A stretch of 64,000 bases of DNA, taken from NCBI RefSeq assembly GCF_009363075.1, contig NZ_CP045293.1, positions 2,976,001-3,040,000 on the forward strand, written 5' to 3'. Position numbers and translations under genes: made by a program. A model generated the notes under the pieces. That model was not told the origin of the DNA. It saw only the letters and a program-made list of their open reading frames with translations, and did not search any database. The DNA is from Paenibacillus guangzhouensis (GTDB lineage Bacteria > Bacillota > Bacilli > Paenibacillales > Paenibacillaceae). The stretch's first letter is position 1. Each line of letters begins with the position of its first letter. This document shows, one piece after another, positions 41,338 through 51,146 of this stretch.

Positions 41338-44247
41338 CTAGGATAGAACAGCAGCGACCATCTTCGCGACTTCAGCACGCGTAATCGTCTGCTTCAGCTT
41401 GAGATCGCCATTCGATCCGCCCTGAATGATTCCAGCCTGTACTAAAGCGATAACGGCATCTCTGGACCAAGACGAGAGTTGCGAAGCATCCACTTGCTTC
41501 GCCCCCGCACCTGATGGAAGCTTGTTCTTCCAAGCCCGATAGAGGATCACGCAAGCTTCTTCGCGTGTCATGACTTGATTCGGCTGCAAGCGGCCATCCG
41601 GGAAGCCGGTGATAATGCCTGACACGGTTAGTGCCCCCACATAAGGACCATACCATGCTTCTGGCGAGACATCCGTAAATGTTGAACCTGCATCTGCGAT
41701 TTGCTCCATATTTAGTGAGCGGAACAGCACGGCCATATACTCGGCTCTGGTTATTTTATCATTTGGTTTGAAGCTGCCGTCGGGTCTTCCTACGACAATG
41801 CCTTTGTCTAGTAGTGTCTGAATATAGCTTGCTGCCCAATGTCCCTTCACGTCAGAAGGCAACGGAACGGAAGGCTGCGGCACCTGCGGTGTTGGCTCTG
41901 GTTGCTTCTCAGGCGTAGGTGCCGGTGTGACGACAGGTTTAGGTGTTGGTGTCGTCGGCCCCGGTGTAGCCGGAGGATTAGGTTTCGGACTTGGGCCTGG
42001 ATTGTCGATGTTATTCGCAGTAACCTTGACGATAGATTGCGCACTGCCATATCCATCGCTACTCACTGCCGTAACGACAGTTGTACCAACCTGACGGGGT
42101 TGAATGGTGCCTTGCGCATCGACCGTCGCCACCGAGGTATCCGAGCTCGACCAAGCCACAGATGTATCGCTGCCTCCTGCCGGTCGAACAACAGCATTCA
42201 ATTTCGTGGAAGAACCTCCTGCCGTTAAGGATACGGTATTGTGATCCAAAGTCACTTGCGTCACGTTCAATTGATACACACCTACTCTGCCGCCAACCTC
42301 AAATGCAGCGAGCAAGAGTGGTTGCCCCGTAGGACTGTTCACAGCTGGAATGAATTCTATCCCTTCCGGACCCGTATCCGTGTCTAAATTCGCCTTGCCA
42401 TTGCTGTCTTGGAATATGCGGGTATTCGTATAATTCACGAATGCTGGCGTCTCTGGATTCGTAACATCATAGGTCATAATTCCGCCCACGCGCTCCAAGC
42501 CGACAAACGCTAGCGTTCTGCTGCCTACAACGCCAAGCTCGATCCCTTCTGGCTCGGGGCCTTTCTTCGTGCTTCGGTCATCCTTGGCGATCTTGCTATT
42601 GCTTGCGTTGAAATAATCAGGCAGACGTTGACCAGTTATTGTCTCAAAATCGCTGCCGCTGTCAAAAACCTGCTCCATGGTATCAGCCTTCCAGATGGAG
42701 AAAGAGCGCCCTCCGAACAAGTAAATGCCGTTCTTCCCAAAATCAGCCGCAGCTTCAACCTTATCATACTTCGTTGTACCGCGGAGGAAGGAATATGCCT
42801 CTGAATTCGGATCCAAGTTGGCTTTCAAATCTTTTACAGTCACAGCGTTCGTCATCCCTGGCCATTCCGTTGCATCACCTTCGTTCGCCGTGAATAGGTA
42901 AGTCTGCCCGTTCATTGTTGCGGCTTTGATCCCATCCGGCATGTACACACCTTGAAATGGCGCATTTTCAAGCAAAATATTACCATCTTTCTGAAGATCA
43001 AGCGCATTTACTACTGTATTGAAGTCTTTATACCCGAGACTCTTGACGGATAAGACTTTCTTCGATGCGATATCCACGGTAGCGATGGCATTATTCTCCT
43101 GCAGCGCCACATATGCCGTCTTATGATCCTCCGACAACGCGATATATTCTGGCTCTAGGTCATATTTCGCCTCTTCTTTGCCGGCAGCTTGCGCAATGAC
43201 CCCATTGACCAGATTTCTTTTATCTCGAATATGTACGGCATCATCAATGACTTGTGGATGATCAAAATATAATTGCGTACTCTCTCCCGTGTCCGTATCT
43301 ACAATCGTGATGCTGCCTGGCGCATCTTGTGAGCCTAATCGCGGCTCTGCTTCGTCAGCGGTCAATACGTATCTGCCATCAGCTGTCACCTTCACCATAT
43401 CCGGCTGAACGCCCGCCGTGCAGGAAGCTGTAAGGTTCCCTTCATAATCTAGAGCAAGAATTTTACCTTGCTTCATCGGATCCTTCTCTTGCACCGCAAC
43501 GTAGACGCGTTTCTTCACATGATCAATATCCACACTCGTCAGATCACCGAACACGAAGCCATCCGTCTCGGAGAGCTCCTTCACGAGAATCGTCTTATCC
43601 AATTGCGACTGTCCCTTGCCTTGACCCAGCTTGATGATCTCAAGACTTGGCGGCGTAGCAGAGCCGTTGACTAGATACATCTTTCCATTGTCCTTATTAT
43701 ATTTCACGATCTCGGCGACTCCGCCATCCGCATTGGTCATTCCGACAGCATACTCTCCGATTTTCTCAATGTGGATGCGATCTGCGATGTCCGAGCGATG
43801 GTACACGGTTTTCAAGGAATATGACTGCTTCGCTTGTAAAGGAATTGGCACACTGGCATCTGACACAACGACCGATACAGCCGCCCCACTCGTAATCGAT
43901 GTTGGTGTTCCGCTAATGATGCCATCCGGCGAGACATGCATCCCTTTCGGCAAGCCAGTTACCTGGAACGAATACGGCGCAATACCGCCATAGACGTCAA
44001 TCGTCACCGAATACGGCTGTCCAACCTCAGCCTCTGGCAGCGTCGTCGTCTTAATCGACAATGGCGCAGGAGCAACCATCATCTCTGCTGTTGTCGGATT
44101 CTCTTGCGATGTCGATGCTTCTCCATGATGTATATCCGGAATGACTTCACCCTCTGCTTTAGCTAGCGTACCGCCGGTTACCATGCCCCCGAGCACTAAT
44201 TGTGATGTTAATACGAGCGCAAGCAGTTTCTTGCCATGCTTGTTCAC
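41338..44247 (-). CDS. Secreted SLH-anchored choice-of-anchor I protein
   Basis: A 969-residue wall-bound protein. Signal peptide (NKHGKKLLALVLTSQLVLGG, cleavage near AKA-EG), a putative Ig fold (APYSFQVTGLPKGMHVSPDG), a large choice-of-anchor I/beta-propeller domain (roughly residues 140-680) with repeats such as YVALQENNAIATVDIASKKV, a BIG2 domain (VSLTAGGSSTKLNAVV), a Pro/Thr linker and three SLH repeats (GHWAASYIQTLLDKGIVVGR...). The GTG at 44247 with AGGAG ten bases upstream gives the proper signal peptide; the longer frame to 44391 does not. Its substrate is unknown; the propeller type is often described as alkaline-phosphatase-like. Confidence 0.88.
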   Translation of the reverse strand: MNKHGKKLLALVLTSQLVLGGMVTGGTLAKAEGEVIPDIHHGEASTSQENPTTAEMMVAPAPLSIKTTTLPEAEVGQPYSVTIDVYGGIAPYSFQVTGLPKGMHVSPDGIISGTPTSITSGAAVSVVVSDASVPIPLQAKQSYSLKTVYHRSDIADRIHIEKIGEYAVGMTNADGGVAEIVKYNKDNGKMYLVNGSATPPSLEIIKLGQGKGQSQLDKTILVKELSETDGFVFGDLTSVDIDHVKKRVYVAVQEKDPMKQGKILALDYEGNLTASCTAGVQPDMVKVTADGRYVLTADEAEPRLGSQDAPGSITIVDTDTGESTQLYFDHPQVIDDAVHIRDKRNLVNGVIAQAAGKEEAKYDLEPEYIALSEDHKTAYVALQENNAIATVDIASKKVLSVKSLGYKDFNTVVNALDLQKDGNILLENAPFQGVYMPDGIKAATMNGQTYLFTANEGDATEWPGMTNAVTVKDLKANLDPNSEAYSFLRGTTKYDKVEAAADFGKNGIYLFGGRSFSIWKADTMEQVFDSGSDFETITGQRLPDYFNASNSKIAKDDRSTKKGPEPEGIELGVVGSRTLAFVGLERVGGIMTYDVTNPETPAFVNYTNTRIFQDSNGKANLDTDTGPEGIEFIPAVNSPTGQPLLLAAFEVGGRVGVYQLNVTQVTLDHNTVSLTAGGSSTKLNAVVRPAGGSDTSVAWSSSDTSVATVDAQGTIQPRQVGTTVVTAVSSDGYGSAQSIVKVTANNIDNPGPSPKPNPPATPGPTTPTPKPVVTPAPTPEKQPEPTPQVPQPSVPLPSDVKGHWAASYIQTLLDKGIVVGRPDGSFKPNDKITRAEYMAVLFRSLNMEQIADAGSTFTDVSPEAWYGPYVGALTVSGIITGFPDGRLQPNQVMTREEACVILYRAWKNKLPSGAGAKQVDASQLSSWSRDAVIALVQAGIIQGGSNGDLKLKQTITRAEVAKMVAAVLS

Positions 44248-44374
44248 AATCCATTCACTCCTATACATTAAAATTTGCAGCAACGCTGTACAAGTAGAAG
44301 TGTAATGTGTGTTTATTAAGGCATTGTTAATGGATATATGAAGAGTTTGTAAAGAGGGAGCGACGCCAAAATAG

Positions 44375-44411
44375 CAAAAAAACACCCCCAAGAAATCTCT
44401 TGAAGGTGTCT
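44375..44411 (-). terminator. Intrinsic terminator of the sir2 gene
   Basis: Minus-strand ACACCTTCAAGA...CTTGGGGGTGT followed by TTTTTTTG. Confidence 0.8.
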
Positions 44412-44471
44412 TGATTCGCGCTCGAGCCTTGCGATGCTGGAATTGTCCAGGCGAAATGCTATTTTATTTCT

Positions 44472-45200
44472 CTAATCGACTAAATCGTTGAATACCTTGA
44501 CGATACTATCCGCTATGACGAGATCCGCCATCCGATCCATCGGCGTAGGACTCTTATTAATCAGTATAAATTTGTGTCCTCGATACAGCCGGACTAACCC
44601 GGCTGCGGGTTGGACTGTTAACGAGGTGCCGGCTACGATCAGTATATCAGCCTCACGGATATCTTGCGCGGCTTGATCGAGCAGCGCCATATCCAGGCTC
44701 TCTTGGTACAAGACAACGTCCGGCTTGATCACACCGCCGCATGCCGAGCAACGCGGCACAATCTCGGGTGAGCTCGTCACAGCATCCAATCCATAGTGCT
44801 CTCCGCAATCGGTACAGCGATTTCGATGGATCGAACCGTGTAATTCGAGCACGTTCCGGCTGCCCGCTTGTTGATGGAGGCCGTCAATATTTTGCGTAAT
44901 GATCGATTTCAGTTGCCCCCGCTGCTCAAGCCGTGCGAGCGCTTCATGCGCGGGATTCGGCATCGCATTCGGATAGACCATCTTCGATTTGTAGAAGGTA
45001 TAGAAATCTTCCGGCCGCTCCCAGAAGAAGTCCCGGCTCAGAATATCCTCCGGCGCATACTTCTCGTTCGTATTCGTGTTATATAGACCGCTCGCCGAGC
45101 GGAAATCCGGAATCCCGCTCTCCGTCGACGTCCCTGCGCCACCAAAGAACACGATATTCCTGCTCTCACGTATCCATTCCTTCCATTCGCTCCATTGCAT
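44472..45200 (-). CDS. NAD-dependent protein deacetylase, sirtuin family
   Basis: Removes acetyl or other acyl groups from lysines using NAD. 242 residues with GAGTSTESGIPDFRS, TQNIDGLHQQAG (catalytic His after GSIHR), the four-cysteine zinc site (CTDC and CSAC) and VAGTSLTVQPAAGL. In the region of the adenine pocket the segment is normal. A stand-alone gene downstream of the chemoreceptor and followed by its own terminator. Not related by position to acetate genes. Confidence 0.95.
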   Translation of the reverse strand: MQWSEWKEWIRESRNIVFFGGAGTSTESGIPDFRSASGLYNTNTNEKYAPEDILSRDFFWERPEDFYTFYKSKMVYPNAMPNPAHEALARLEQRGQLKSIITQNIDGLHQQAGSRNVLELHGSIHRNRCTDCGEHYGLDAVTSSPEIVPRCSACGGVIKPDVVLYQESLDMALLDQAAQDIREADILIVAGTSLTVQPAAGLVRLYRGHKFILINKSPTPMDRMADLVIADSIVKVFNDLVD

Positions 45201-45228
45201 ATCACAACACCTGCCTGCTTTACGATTT

Positions 45229-47046
45229 CTACGACGATTTCTTCGATCCTTCTATTGTACCAGACCCCGCATGAATCTTAAATTGCCCAGCCATCTCCCG
45301 CAGCTCTTCCGCCATCTGATACAGACGTTCGGAAGAATGCGATATTTCCTCCATGGACGCGAGCTGTTCTTCCGTTGTTGCCGAGACGGTCTGAGAAGCC
45401 TTTGCCGTCTGATGAGACATTCTCTCCATCTCCTGAATCGATAAGGCCACTTCTCTACTGCTTCCTGAGATCTGTTCCGACACCGTCGCCGCTTCTTGGC
45501 ATTGCTCCACGACACGTTGACCCGCTTCCAGAATACGAGCGAAGACTTGACTCGTCTCTTGGATGGCATGAGCGGCTACCCCAAATTCCCGTTTACCTTG
45601 ATCCATGGATGATTTCGCAAGCTCAACCTCTTGCTGAACTCGGATAATAACTTCGCTAATCTGTGCTGCGGATTGACTGGAACGTTCTGCGAGCTTACGG
45701 ATTTCTGCCGCCACCACAGCAAAGCCTTGCCCAGAATCGCCAGCTCGCGCCGCTTCAATAGACGCATTCAATGCAAGCAAATGGGTCTGATCAGCAATTT
45801 CGCGAATCATTTGTACAATCTCGTCTATTTCTGAGGATTGCCCGTGCAGTACGGAAATCGTCGTACTGAGCCCATCCACGGTGCTAGCAATTTGATTCAT
45901 TTGCAGCAGGGATTGGTGCAAATGCTCGTTCCCTTGTTCCGCTTCCTTCATGGATTCTTCCGATGCGCCGTAGGACTGTGTTGACGTTGCTGCGAGCTGT
46001 ACGATACCCTCTGAAGCTTGTCCGATGGCTCTCGTCGCGCCATGCAAGTTTCGTGCTTGATGATCATTCATCGCCGCAATCTCAATGATCGAATCCGCCG
46101 TATGGGCTGTACCCTGAATAGACTCCTTCAATACTTGCGTTTGGCGCTCGGATTCATGGGACAATGTCTCGGCGTTTACGGTAATGCTCGCTACCAGTTC
46201 ATGCAAGCTCGTCTGCAATTGGTTAAACGACTGCACCAGCCGTCCAATCTCATCTCGATTGTTAAAGTGAAGGGACTCTCCGGTTAGATCTCCCCGGGCA
46301 ATCCGTTCCGCTGCTACCGTTACGCTTCGAATCGGTCTGGATACATGTCTTGCGAATATCGTTAGAATTGCAGCTCCGACGAGAAGGCAGCTCACGAGCG
46401 TGATGATAATCACCCGCAGAATATGAACTTGGCCTTGATTAAAGTCCTGCATATACGAGCCGGCTGCGATGACCCATCCCCACGTGGGATCTTGGTCCGC
46501 ATAGACGATTTTGAGCGCTTCCTTCGTAGGATTCGCCTGATCGTCCGCCTTCGGTAAAGGCCAGTTATAAAATACGGATCCTCCCCCGTCCTGTGCTTTC
46601 GCAATTAATTCCTGAATATAGAATTGACCATCCGAAGTCTGCTTGTCCCATATACTCTGCCCTTCCAGCAAAGGATGCGCAAGGAGCTTCCCTTTTGCAT
46701 CCAGTACATAGAAATAGCCGTTCGCGCCAAGATCAATCTCCTCATTAATTGGGCGGTGCCCAGCTGCATCCTTTTTCCCTAATATGATCTCTTTGAATCT
46801 CTCCTGCGCCTGCTGCTCGGTCATATCCCCTCGTTCCACGTTATCCTGCAATGATCCCATAAGTTCCATTGCAAAGTGCACATTGTTCCGAATATCCCGC
46901 TCAATCAGCGCATTGCTCTCTTGTTTCGCGGATTGATAACTCACGATCCCTAGCGTGATAATCGGAAGAATAAGCAAGCACAACCCGACAATGAGCAGCT
47001 TGCTACGAATCGTTAGTCCTTGATAACGGAGCACTCGTGTTCTCAT
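45229..47046 (-). CDS. Methyl-accepting chemotaxis protein with Cache sensor
   Basis: Transmembrane receptor of 605 residues. TM1 (about residues 14-36), an extracellular Cache domain containing [20 protein letters not shown] and [15 protein letters not shown]2 (about 203-225), HAMP, and the C-terminal signalling domain with the conserved hairpin tip ([23 protein letters not shown] in parts) and methylation helices. Single Cache folds bind small ligands such as carboxylates or amino acids, so the attractant cannot be named. No che genes are adjacent. Confidence 0.94.
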   Translation of the reverse strand: MRTRVLRYQGLTIRSKLLIVGLCLLILPIITLGIVSYQSAKQESNALIERDIRNNVHFAMELMGSLQDNVERGDMTEQQAQERFKEIILGKKDAAGHRPINEEIDLGANGYFYVLDAKGKLLAHPLLEGQSIWDKQTSDGQFYIQELIAKAQDGGGSVFYNWPLPKADDQANPTKEALKIVYADQDPTWGWVIAAGSYMQDFNQGQVHILRVIIITLVSCLLVGAAILTIFARHVSRPIRSVTVAAERIARGDLTGESLHFNNRDEIGRLVQSFNQLQTSLHELVASITVNAETLSHESERQTQVLKESIQGTAHTADSIIEIAAMNDHQARNLHGATRAIGQASEGIVQLAATSTQSYGASEESMKEAEQGNEHLHQSLLQMNQIASTVDGLSTTISVLHGQSSEIDEIVQMIREIADQTHLLALNASIEAARAGDSGQGFAVVAAEIRKLAERSSQSAAQISEVIIRVQQEVELAKSSMDQGKREFGVAAHAIQETSQVFARILEAGQRVVEQCQEAATVSEQISGSSREVALSIQEMERMSHQTAKASQTVSATTEEQLASMEEISHSSERLYQMAEELREMAGQFKIHAGSGTIEGSKKSS

Positions 47047-47170
47047 CTCTTCATTCCCCCAAATTCCAATGTCCTGCTGCGAATAGTAAATAATGACAGT
47101 CAGATGCCTATATATTACATGAAAGCCTATCTTTTGAATATTGCAAAATTTTGAAACTTTTGATCACAAC

Positions 47171-47207
47171 AAAAAAAGTCATGACTGGATGTCAGTCATG
47201 ACTTCAG
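47171..47207 (-). terminator. Intrinsic terminator of the spoIIA operon
   Basis: Minus-strand AAGTCATGACTGACATCCAG...CATGACTT followed by TTTTTTTG; a near-perfect hairpin just after the sigF stop. Confidence 0.9.
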
Positions 47208-47214
47208 GTATTCC

Positions 47215-47970
47215 CTATTGGGCAATCTGCTCTTTGATGAGCTGCAATATTTTCTTCTCTAGCCTTGAAACTTGTACTTGCGATATACCGAGACGCCCTG
47301 CGACCTCAGATTGTGTCTGGTCTCGATAATAGCGCAGATACACGATTAGCCGCTCTCGCTCGGACAATCCTTCAATCGCATCGCTCAGCGCAAGCTTATC
47401 GAACCACTTCTCTTGCGATTCATCCGCAATTTGGTCCATGAGGGTAATTGGATCACCGTCATTCTCGAATACGGTCTCATGAATCGACGTTGGAGGCTTA
47501 TTCGCTTCCTGTGCGAAGACGACATCTTCAGGCTCGATGCCGAGCGCCTCCGCAACTTCCTTCACCGTCGGCAACCGATTCAACGTCTTCGATAGTTCAT
47601 CCTTCATCTTACGCACTTTATTCGCGAGCTCCTTGAGCGATCGGCTCACCTTCAGGGTACCGTCATCGCGCAGGAATCGTTGGATTTCGCCGATAATCAT
47701 CGGCACGGCATAAGTGGAGAACTTCACGTCATAGGACAGATCGAACTTGTCGACCGATTTGAGAAGTCCAATACATCCGATTTGAAACAAATCATCCGTC
47801 TCATAGCCCCGGTTCATAAACCGCTGAACAACAGACCAGACGAGCCGGATATTACAATTAACAAGTGTATCTCGCGCGATCGAATCACCGCTTTGGCTCA
47901 GCGCGATCAGACGTTTGACTTCCGTATCGTCGAGATAACTTTGCGAAGTTTTCTTCAAATCGACATCCAT
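47215..47970 (-). CDS. sigF: RNA polymerase forespore sigma factor SigF
   Basis: First compartment-specific sigma factor of the forespore. 251 residues with region 2 (YETDDLFQIGCIGLLKSVDKFD), region 3 and region 4 (LSERERLIVYLRYYRDQTQSEVAGRLGISQVQVSRLEKKIL in parts). Third gene of dacF-spoIIAA-spoIIAB-sigF; held inactive by SpoIIAB until SpoIIAA is dephosphorylated. Confidence 0.97.
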   Translation of the reverse strand: MDVDLKKTSQSYLDDTEVKRLIALSQSGDSIARDTLVNCNIRLVWSVVQRFMNRGYETDDLFQIGCIGLLKSVDKFDLSYDVKFSTYAVPMIIGEIQRFLRDDGTLKVSRSLKELANKVRKMKDELSKTLNRLPTVKEVAEALGIEPEDVVFAQEANKPPTSIHETVFENDGDPITLMDQIADESQEKWFDKLALSDAIEGLSERERLIVYLRYYRDQTQSEVAGRLGISQVQVSRLEKKILQLIKEQIAQ

Positions 47971-47981
47971 ACGTCCAACCC

Positions 47982-48455
47982 CTAATTGTATAGAGCTTTC
48001 TTAGATTCAATCCGTTTCTTCATACGGATCCGTGTGCCTGAGCCGAGCTCACTAATCACTTCGAATTCATCCATGAAATTCTCCATAATGGTGAACCCCA
48101 TCCCTGATCGTTCAAGCTCAGGCTTTGATGTATAGAGCGGCTGCTTCGCCAGCTCCAGATCCTCGATGCCCTGACCGTTATCTTCAATTGTGATCGAAAT
48201 CGTCTCATCCACAATCTCAGCCGAGATTTTTACAACCCCGCTCGGATCATTGTCATATCCATGGATGATACAGTTCGTGACTGCCTCCGATACGACCGTC
48301 TTCAAATCCGTTAGCTCGTCCATCGTAGGATCAAGCTGAGTCACAAAAGCTGCGACGGCAACCCTAGCAAAGGCTTCGTTCTCCGAACGGCTGGCAAACT
48401 GCAATGTCATGAAATTACCGCCGTTTTGTGCTACATCCTCAAGCTTTTCGCTCAT
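47982..48455 (-). CDS. spoIIAB: Anti-sigma F factor / kinase SpoIIAB
   Basis: Binds SigF and phosphorylates SpoIIAA. GHKL ATPase fold: NCIIHGY (N box), DNGQGIED (G1) and [13 protein letters not shown] (G2). 157 residues, about ten more than B. subtilis SpoIIAB because of a short N-terminal extension before [14 protein letters not shown]; the ATG at 48455 has GGAGGTCGTATC and overlaps the spoIIAA stop (ATGA), so the extension is kept. Confidence 0.96.
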   Translation of the reverse strand: MSEKLEDVAQNGGNFMTLQFASRSENEAFARVAVAAFVTQLDPTMDELTDLKTVVSEAVTNCIIHGYDNDPSGVVKISAEIVDETISITIEDNGQGIEDLELAKQPLYTSKPELERSGMGFTIMENFMDEFEVISELGSGTRIRMKKRIESKKALYN

Positions 48456-48805
48456 GATACGACCTCCAATTCTGTGAGCGCTGAACGCTCGTTTTCGTAG
48501 ATGGCCAATATTTTGAAAAGCCCAGATAGTTCAAATAGACGGTGAACCGAAGGGTTCACATGACAGACCACCATTTTACCGCCTAAATTTTTAATTGCCT
48601 TATATCGTCCAAGAATGACACCCAGACCAGAGCTATCCATAAAGGTTAAGTCTTCTAAGCTTAATACTAAATGTTCCACTCTTCCCCGTTGTATCGCTTC
48701 ATCCATCCGTGTCCGAACCGTCTCAGCGGTATGATGATCCAATTCCCCGCGAAGTCGTACGATGAGCACTTGGCGGCGCTGCTCTAGCTCCAATTGTAGA
48801 TTCAT
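48452..48805 (-). CDS. spoIIAA: Anti-anti-sigma factor SpoIIAA
   Basis: STAS-domain protein that frees SigF by binding SpoIIAB. 117 residues with [20 protein letters not shown] and the phosphorylation segment [17 protein letters not shown] follows GAGGAG. The spoIIA sigma-H promoter at 48852-48881 lies in the gap from dacF. Confidence 0.97.
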   Translation of the reverse strand: MNLQLELEQRRQVLIVRLRGELDHHTAETVRTRMDEAIQRGRVEHLVLSLEDLTFMDSSGLGVILGRYKAIKNLGGKMVVCHVNPSVHRLFELSGLFKILAIYENERSALTELEVVS

Positions 48806-48851
48806 TCAGCTCATTCTCCTCTCCAGATTGCATGGCTTTTTACTCCGCATA

Positions 48852-48890
48852 CATTTCTACAACGGAAAAACCAATTCCTGCCTCCCGACA
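48852..48890 (-). promoter_or_regulatory. Sigma-H promoter of spoIIA with Spo0A-like box
   Basis: Minus strand: GCAGGAATT (48873-48881) fits the sigma-H -35 exactly; 12 bases later GTAGAAATG (48852-48860) fits the -10 RNNGAATWW at all but one or two positions. TGTCGGG (48884-48890), a 5 of 7 match to the Spo0A box TGTCGAA, precedes the -35. This is the known layout of the spoIIA promoter in Bacillus. Confidence 0.65.
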
Positions 48891-48910
48891 AAACTAGAAG
48901 AAACGCGCTA

Positions 48911-50110
48911 TTAATCTACAAAAAACAACTTCGCACAGGTCCGTTTGAAAAGTGTCCAATAGCTGGCCTTGCTAACGGCTTCTGGCGCTTCAAGAGCGAA
49001 CTCCTTCACGACTTCGTCCCCTTGATAGACGACGAGCTTCCCGATTGGATCACCTGCCGCGATCGGCGCTTTAAGTTCTTTCGGTACAACCAGCTCGTGG
49101 CGAATATTATCGGAGGACTGTTTGCCTTTGCGCAGCAGAATGCTGTATTGCTGCTTCGCAACGATCTGGAGCGTCTCGACATCGCCTTTCTCAATTTTCA
49201 CCGACCCTATCGTATCGCCGGATTTGAAGATCGGATGATTCGTATATTGTGAGAAGGCGTAGTCGAACATTTGCGTGACTTCCTGATTCCGTGTCTTCGT
49301 GTTCGGCTCGCCCATGACGACAGCAATCATGCGCAGCGAGTCACGCTTTGCTGTACCAGACAGGCAATATTTCGCTTCGGAGGTGAAACCTGTTTTCAAC
49401 CCATCCGCACCGGTATAGAAGCGAACGAGTTTGTTCGTATTCACCAGCCAGAATGGCTTGGCCGAGTCTTTGCGGAGATAATCCTGGTAGACGCCTGTAT
49501 ACTTCGTAATCCCGTTATATTTCAAGAGCGCTTGTGACATCAGCGCAATATCATGTGCCGACGTATAATGGTCCACTACAGGAAGTCCATTGCAATTCTT
49601 AAATTGCGTATCTTTCATACCCAGCTCTTTCGCTTTGGCATTCATCATCTGCACGAATGCTTCTTCTGTCCCTGCAATTTTCTCAGCCATCGCTACGGAC
49701 GCATCATTCCCGGATGCCATGGCGATGCCCTTGAGCATCTCATCAACCGTCATCTCTTCGCCTTGCTCAAGGAAAATCTGAGATCCTCCCATCGAGGCTG
49801 CGTATTCACTCGTCTGTACTTTATCCGTCAGCTTGAGCTTCCCTTGATCGACTGCTTCCATCACCAATAGCATCGTCATAATTTTCGTTATACTCGCCGG
49901 CGGCAGCCGGTCATGACTGTTCTTCTCAAAGATGACGGTCCCGGTATCCGCATCCATGAGCACGGCAGATTTCGCATTGGCTGCTAGCTCTGATGAGGCA
50001 GCAGAAGGCTCCGTTGCAGGTTTCTTCGCCGGTTCAGCATAGACGGACCATGGTGCTGCAATCGAACTGATTAATAGGATGCAGCACCACATCATTATCC
50101 TTTTTCTCAC
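48911..50110 (-). CDS. dacF: D-alanyl-D-alanine carboxypeptidase DacF
   Basis: Forespore penicillin-binding protein that trims peptide side chains. Signal peptide (IMMWCCILLISSIAAPWSVYA), then SITK (active Ser), SGND and KTG motifs, and the C-terminal DacA-like beta domain ending in a basic stretch. The GTG at 50110 has AGGAGG nine bases before it; the frame to 50146 is longer but starts with an untypical RPYYFRRG segment. 399 residues. Position before spoIIAA matches B. subtilis dacF. Confidence 0.93.
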   Translation of the reverse strand: MRKRIMMWCCILLISSIAAPWSVYAEPAKKPATEPSAASSELAANAKSAVLMDADTGTVIFEKNSHDRLPPASITKIMTMLLVMEAVDQGKLKLTDKVQTSEYAASMGGSQIFLEQGEEMTVDEMLKGIAMASGNDASVAMAEKIAGTEEAFVQMMNAKAKELGMKDTQFKNCNGLPVVDHYTSAHDIALMSQALLKYNGITKYTGVYQDYLRKDSAKPFWLVNTNKLVRFYTGADGLKTGFTSEAKYCLSGTAKRDSLRMIAVVMGEPNTKTRNQEVTQMFDYAFSQYTNHPIFKSGDTIGSVKIEKGDVETLQIVAKQQYSILLRKGKQSSDNIRHELVVPKELKAPIAAGDPIGKLVVYQGDEVVKEFALEAPEAVSKASYWTLFKRTCAKLFFVD

Positions 50111-50146
50111 AAGAATTCCCCTCCTAAAATAATATGGCCTTATCAA

Positions 50147-50503
50147 ATATAAGAGCAGTCCTTCGACAGACTTGTAGGGCCATTTTGCTGCTTCTCCTCA
50201 GTGTTGGCTATTTGATTGGAAAATATTCCATTGCAATATTTCATTTTTTCTGCTATTGTATATAGATTCACCGCAATAAAATATTTATTTCCTCTAGAAG
50301 TTCCTCTGGAAAGTTAGATCACGACGTAACACAACCCACTACAGATTTTCGTATCATCTTTTCTCACTTGAATTTCATGATTGATTTCGTACTAATTCAC
50401 ACTGGCGCGGTCTTCGGAGCCGCAAGGATGGAAGAGAGGTAGGGCTTTCATTGTTTTAGTTAGGCATGTATTTTCGAATCAAAAGGAACAACAACATACG
50501 CAA
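50147..50503. other. Gene-free interval upstream of dacF
   Basis: About 350 bases without a credible gene. A Spo0A-box sequence TTCGACA/TGTCGAA lies at 50162-50168 (about 50 bases before the dacF start). Further out is AT-rich sequence and, at 50401-50460, a GC-rich patch with a possible GCGG...CCGC hairpin whose role I cannot name. Confidence 0.4.
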
Positions 50504-50556
50504 CAAAAAAAAGATCCGATACGCGCAAGGGACACTTGCAACGCTTCGGATCTTGT
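50504..50556 (-). terminator. Intrinsic terminator of the PadR gene
   Basis: Minus-strand AAGATCCGAAGCG...CGTATCGGATCTT followed by TTTTTTTG. Confidence 0.85.
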
Positions 50557-50573
50557 CAATTTTATAGAGAAAC

Positions 50574-51146
50574 TTACGGAATCGGTTCCCAATGGTATGG
50601 GTTCCCTTTCACACCGAGCTGGCCTTTCACAGCTTCTTCGTATACTTCACGAATCCAATGCAATTCAATCAAGCAGTGCTCGTAAGAACTGCGATACACA
50701 TAGAGCTGAGACAACGGTGCAGTTGTTAACGCATCATTATACAATTGCTTCAAATGATTTAACCGCTGCTCCGTCTGGATTAAATGGGTCTTCAGCTTCT
50801 CTTGGAACTTCTCGGGATCAGCATACTCGGAGAACGTTAATACGCCGCAGATCGGCTTCAAGATCGACATCGGCTTCTCCATTTCTTTATCAATGGAACG
50901 CTTCAGCAATTCGACCCCGGAGGCTGTAATCCGGTAGATCGTCTTATCCGGTCGGTTACACCCCTTCTGAACCTCACATACTTCGATATGCCCGTCTTTT
51001 CGCAATTGATCGATGGCATAATACAGCGAGCCTTCTTGGATCTTCATGTAGAATGACATCGAGCCTTCTGTCATCCGCTGCTTGAGCTCGTAGGGATGAC
51101 TATCGGACTCCATCAGCAGTCCGAGGATGGCTAGCTTGATCGACAT
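50574..51146 (-). CDS. PadR-family transcriptional regulator
   Basis: Winged-helix repressor of 190 residues. N-terminal PadR DNA-binding domain (SIKLAILGLLMESDSHPYELKQRM, in parts) with the wing KGCNRPDKTIYRIT; the C-terminal coiled-coil vinculin-like part (from about residue 90) includes LKTHLIQTEQRLNHLKQLY. The ATG at 51146 follows AAGGTGACGG within the end of the exporter gene; both overlap by about 47 bases. Likely repressor of that exporter through the palindrome at 52719-52734, and itself in the same transcript. Confidence 0.9.
   Translation of the reverse strand: MSIKLAILGLLMESDSHPYELKQRMTEGSMSFYMKIQEGSLYYAIDQLRKDGHIEVCEVQKGCNRPDKTIYRITASGVELLKRSIDKEMEKPMSILKPICGVLTFSEYADPEKFQEKLKTHLIQTEQRLNHLKQLYNDALTTAPLSQLYVYRSSYEHCLIELHWIREVYEEAVKGQLGVKGNPYHWEPIP

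Noticed and set aside
43631-43993. Plus-strand 120-residue frame inside the SLH protein gene
   Set aside because: Antisense shadow of a clearly modular, well-motifed protein.
50277-50302. Sigma-H-like promoter upstream of dacF (AGAGGAAAT and GGTGAATCT)
   Set aside because: The hexamers fit but the spacer is 14 bases instead of 11-12; the spoIIA promoter at 48852 is much better.
50401-50460. A c-di-GMP or other known riboswitch
   Set aside because: I compared by eye with the GEMM and other common aptamers; conserved loop bases do not match, so it is listed only as unexplained.
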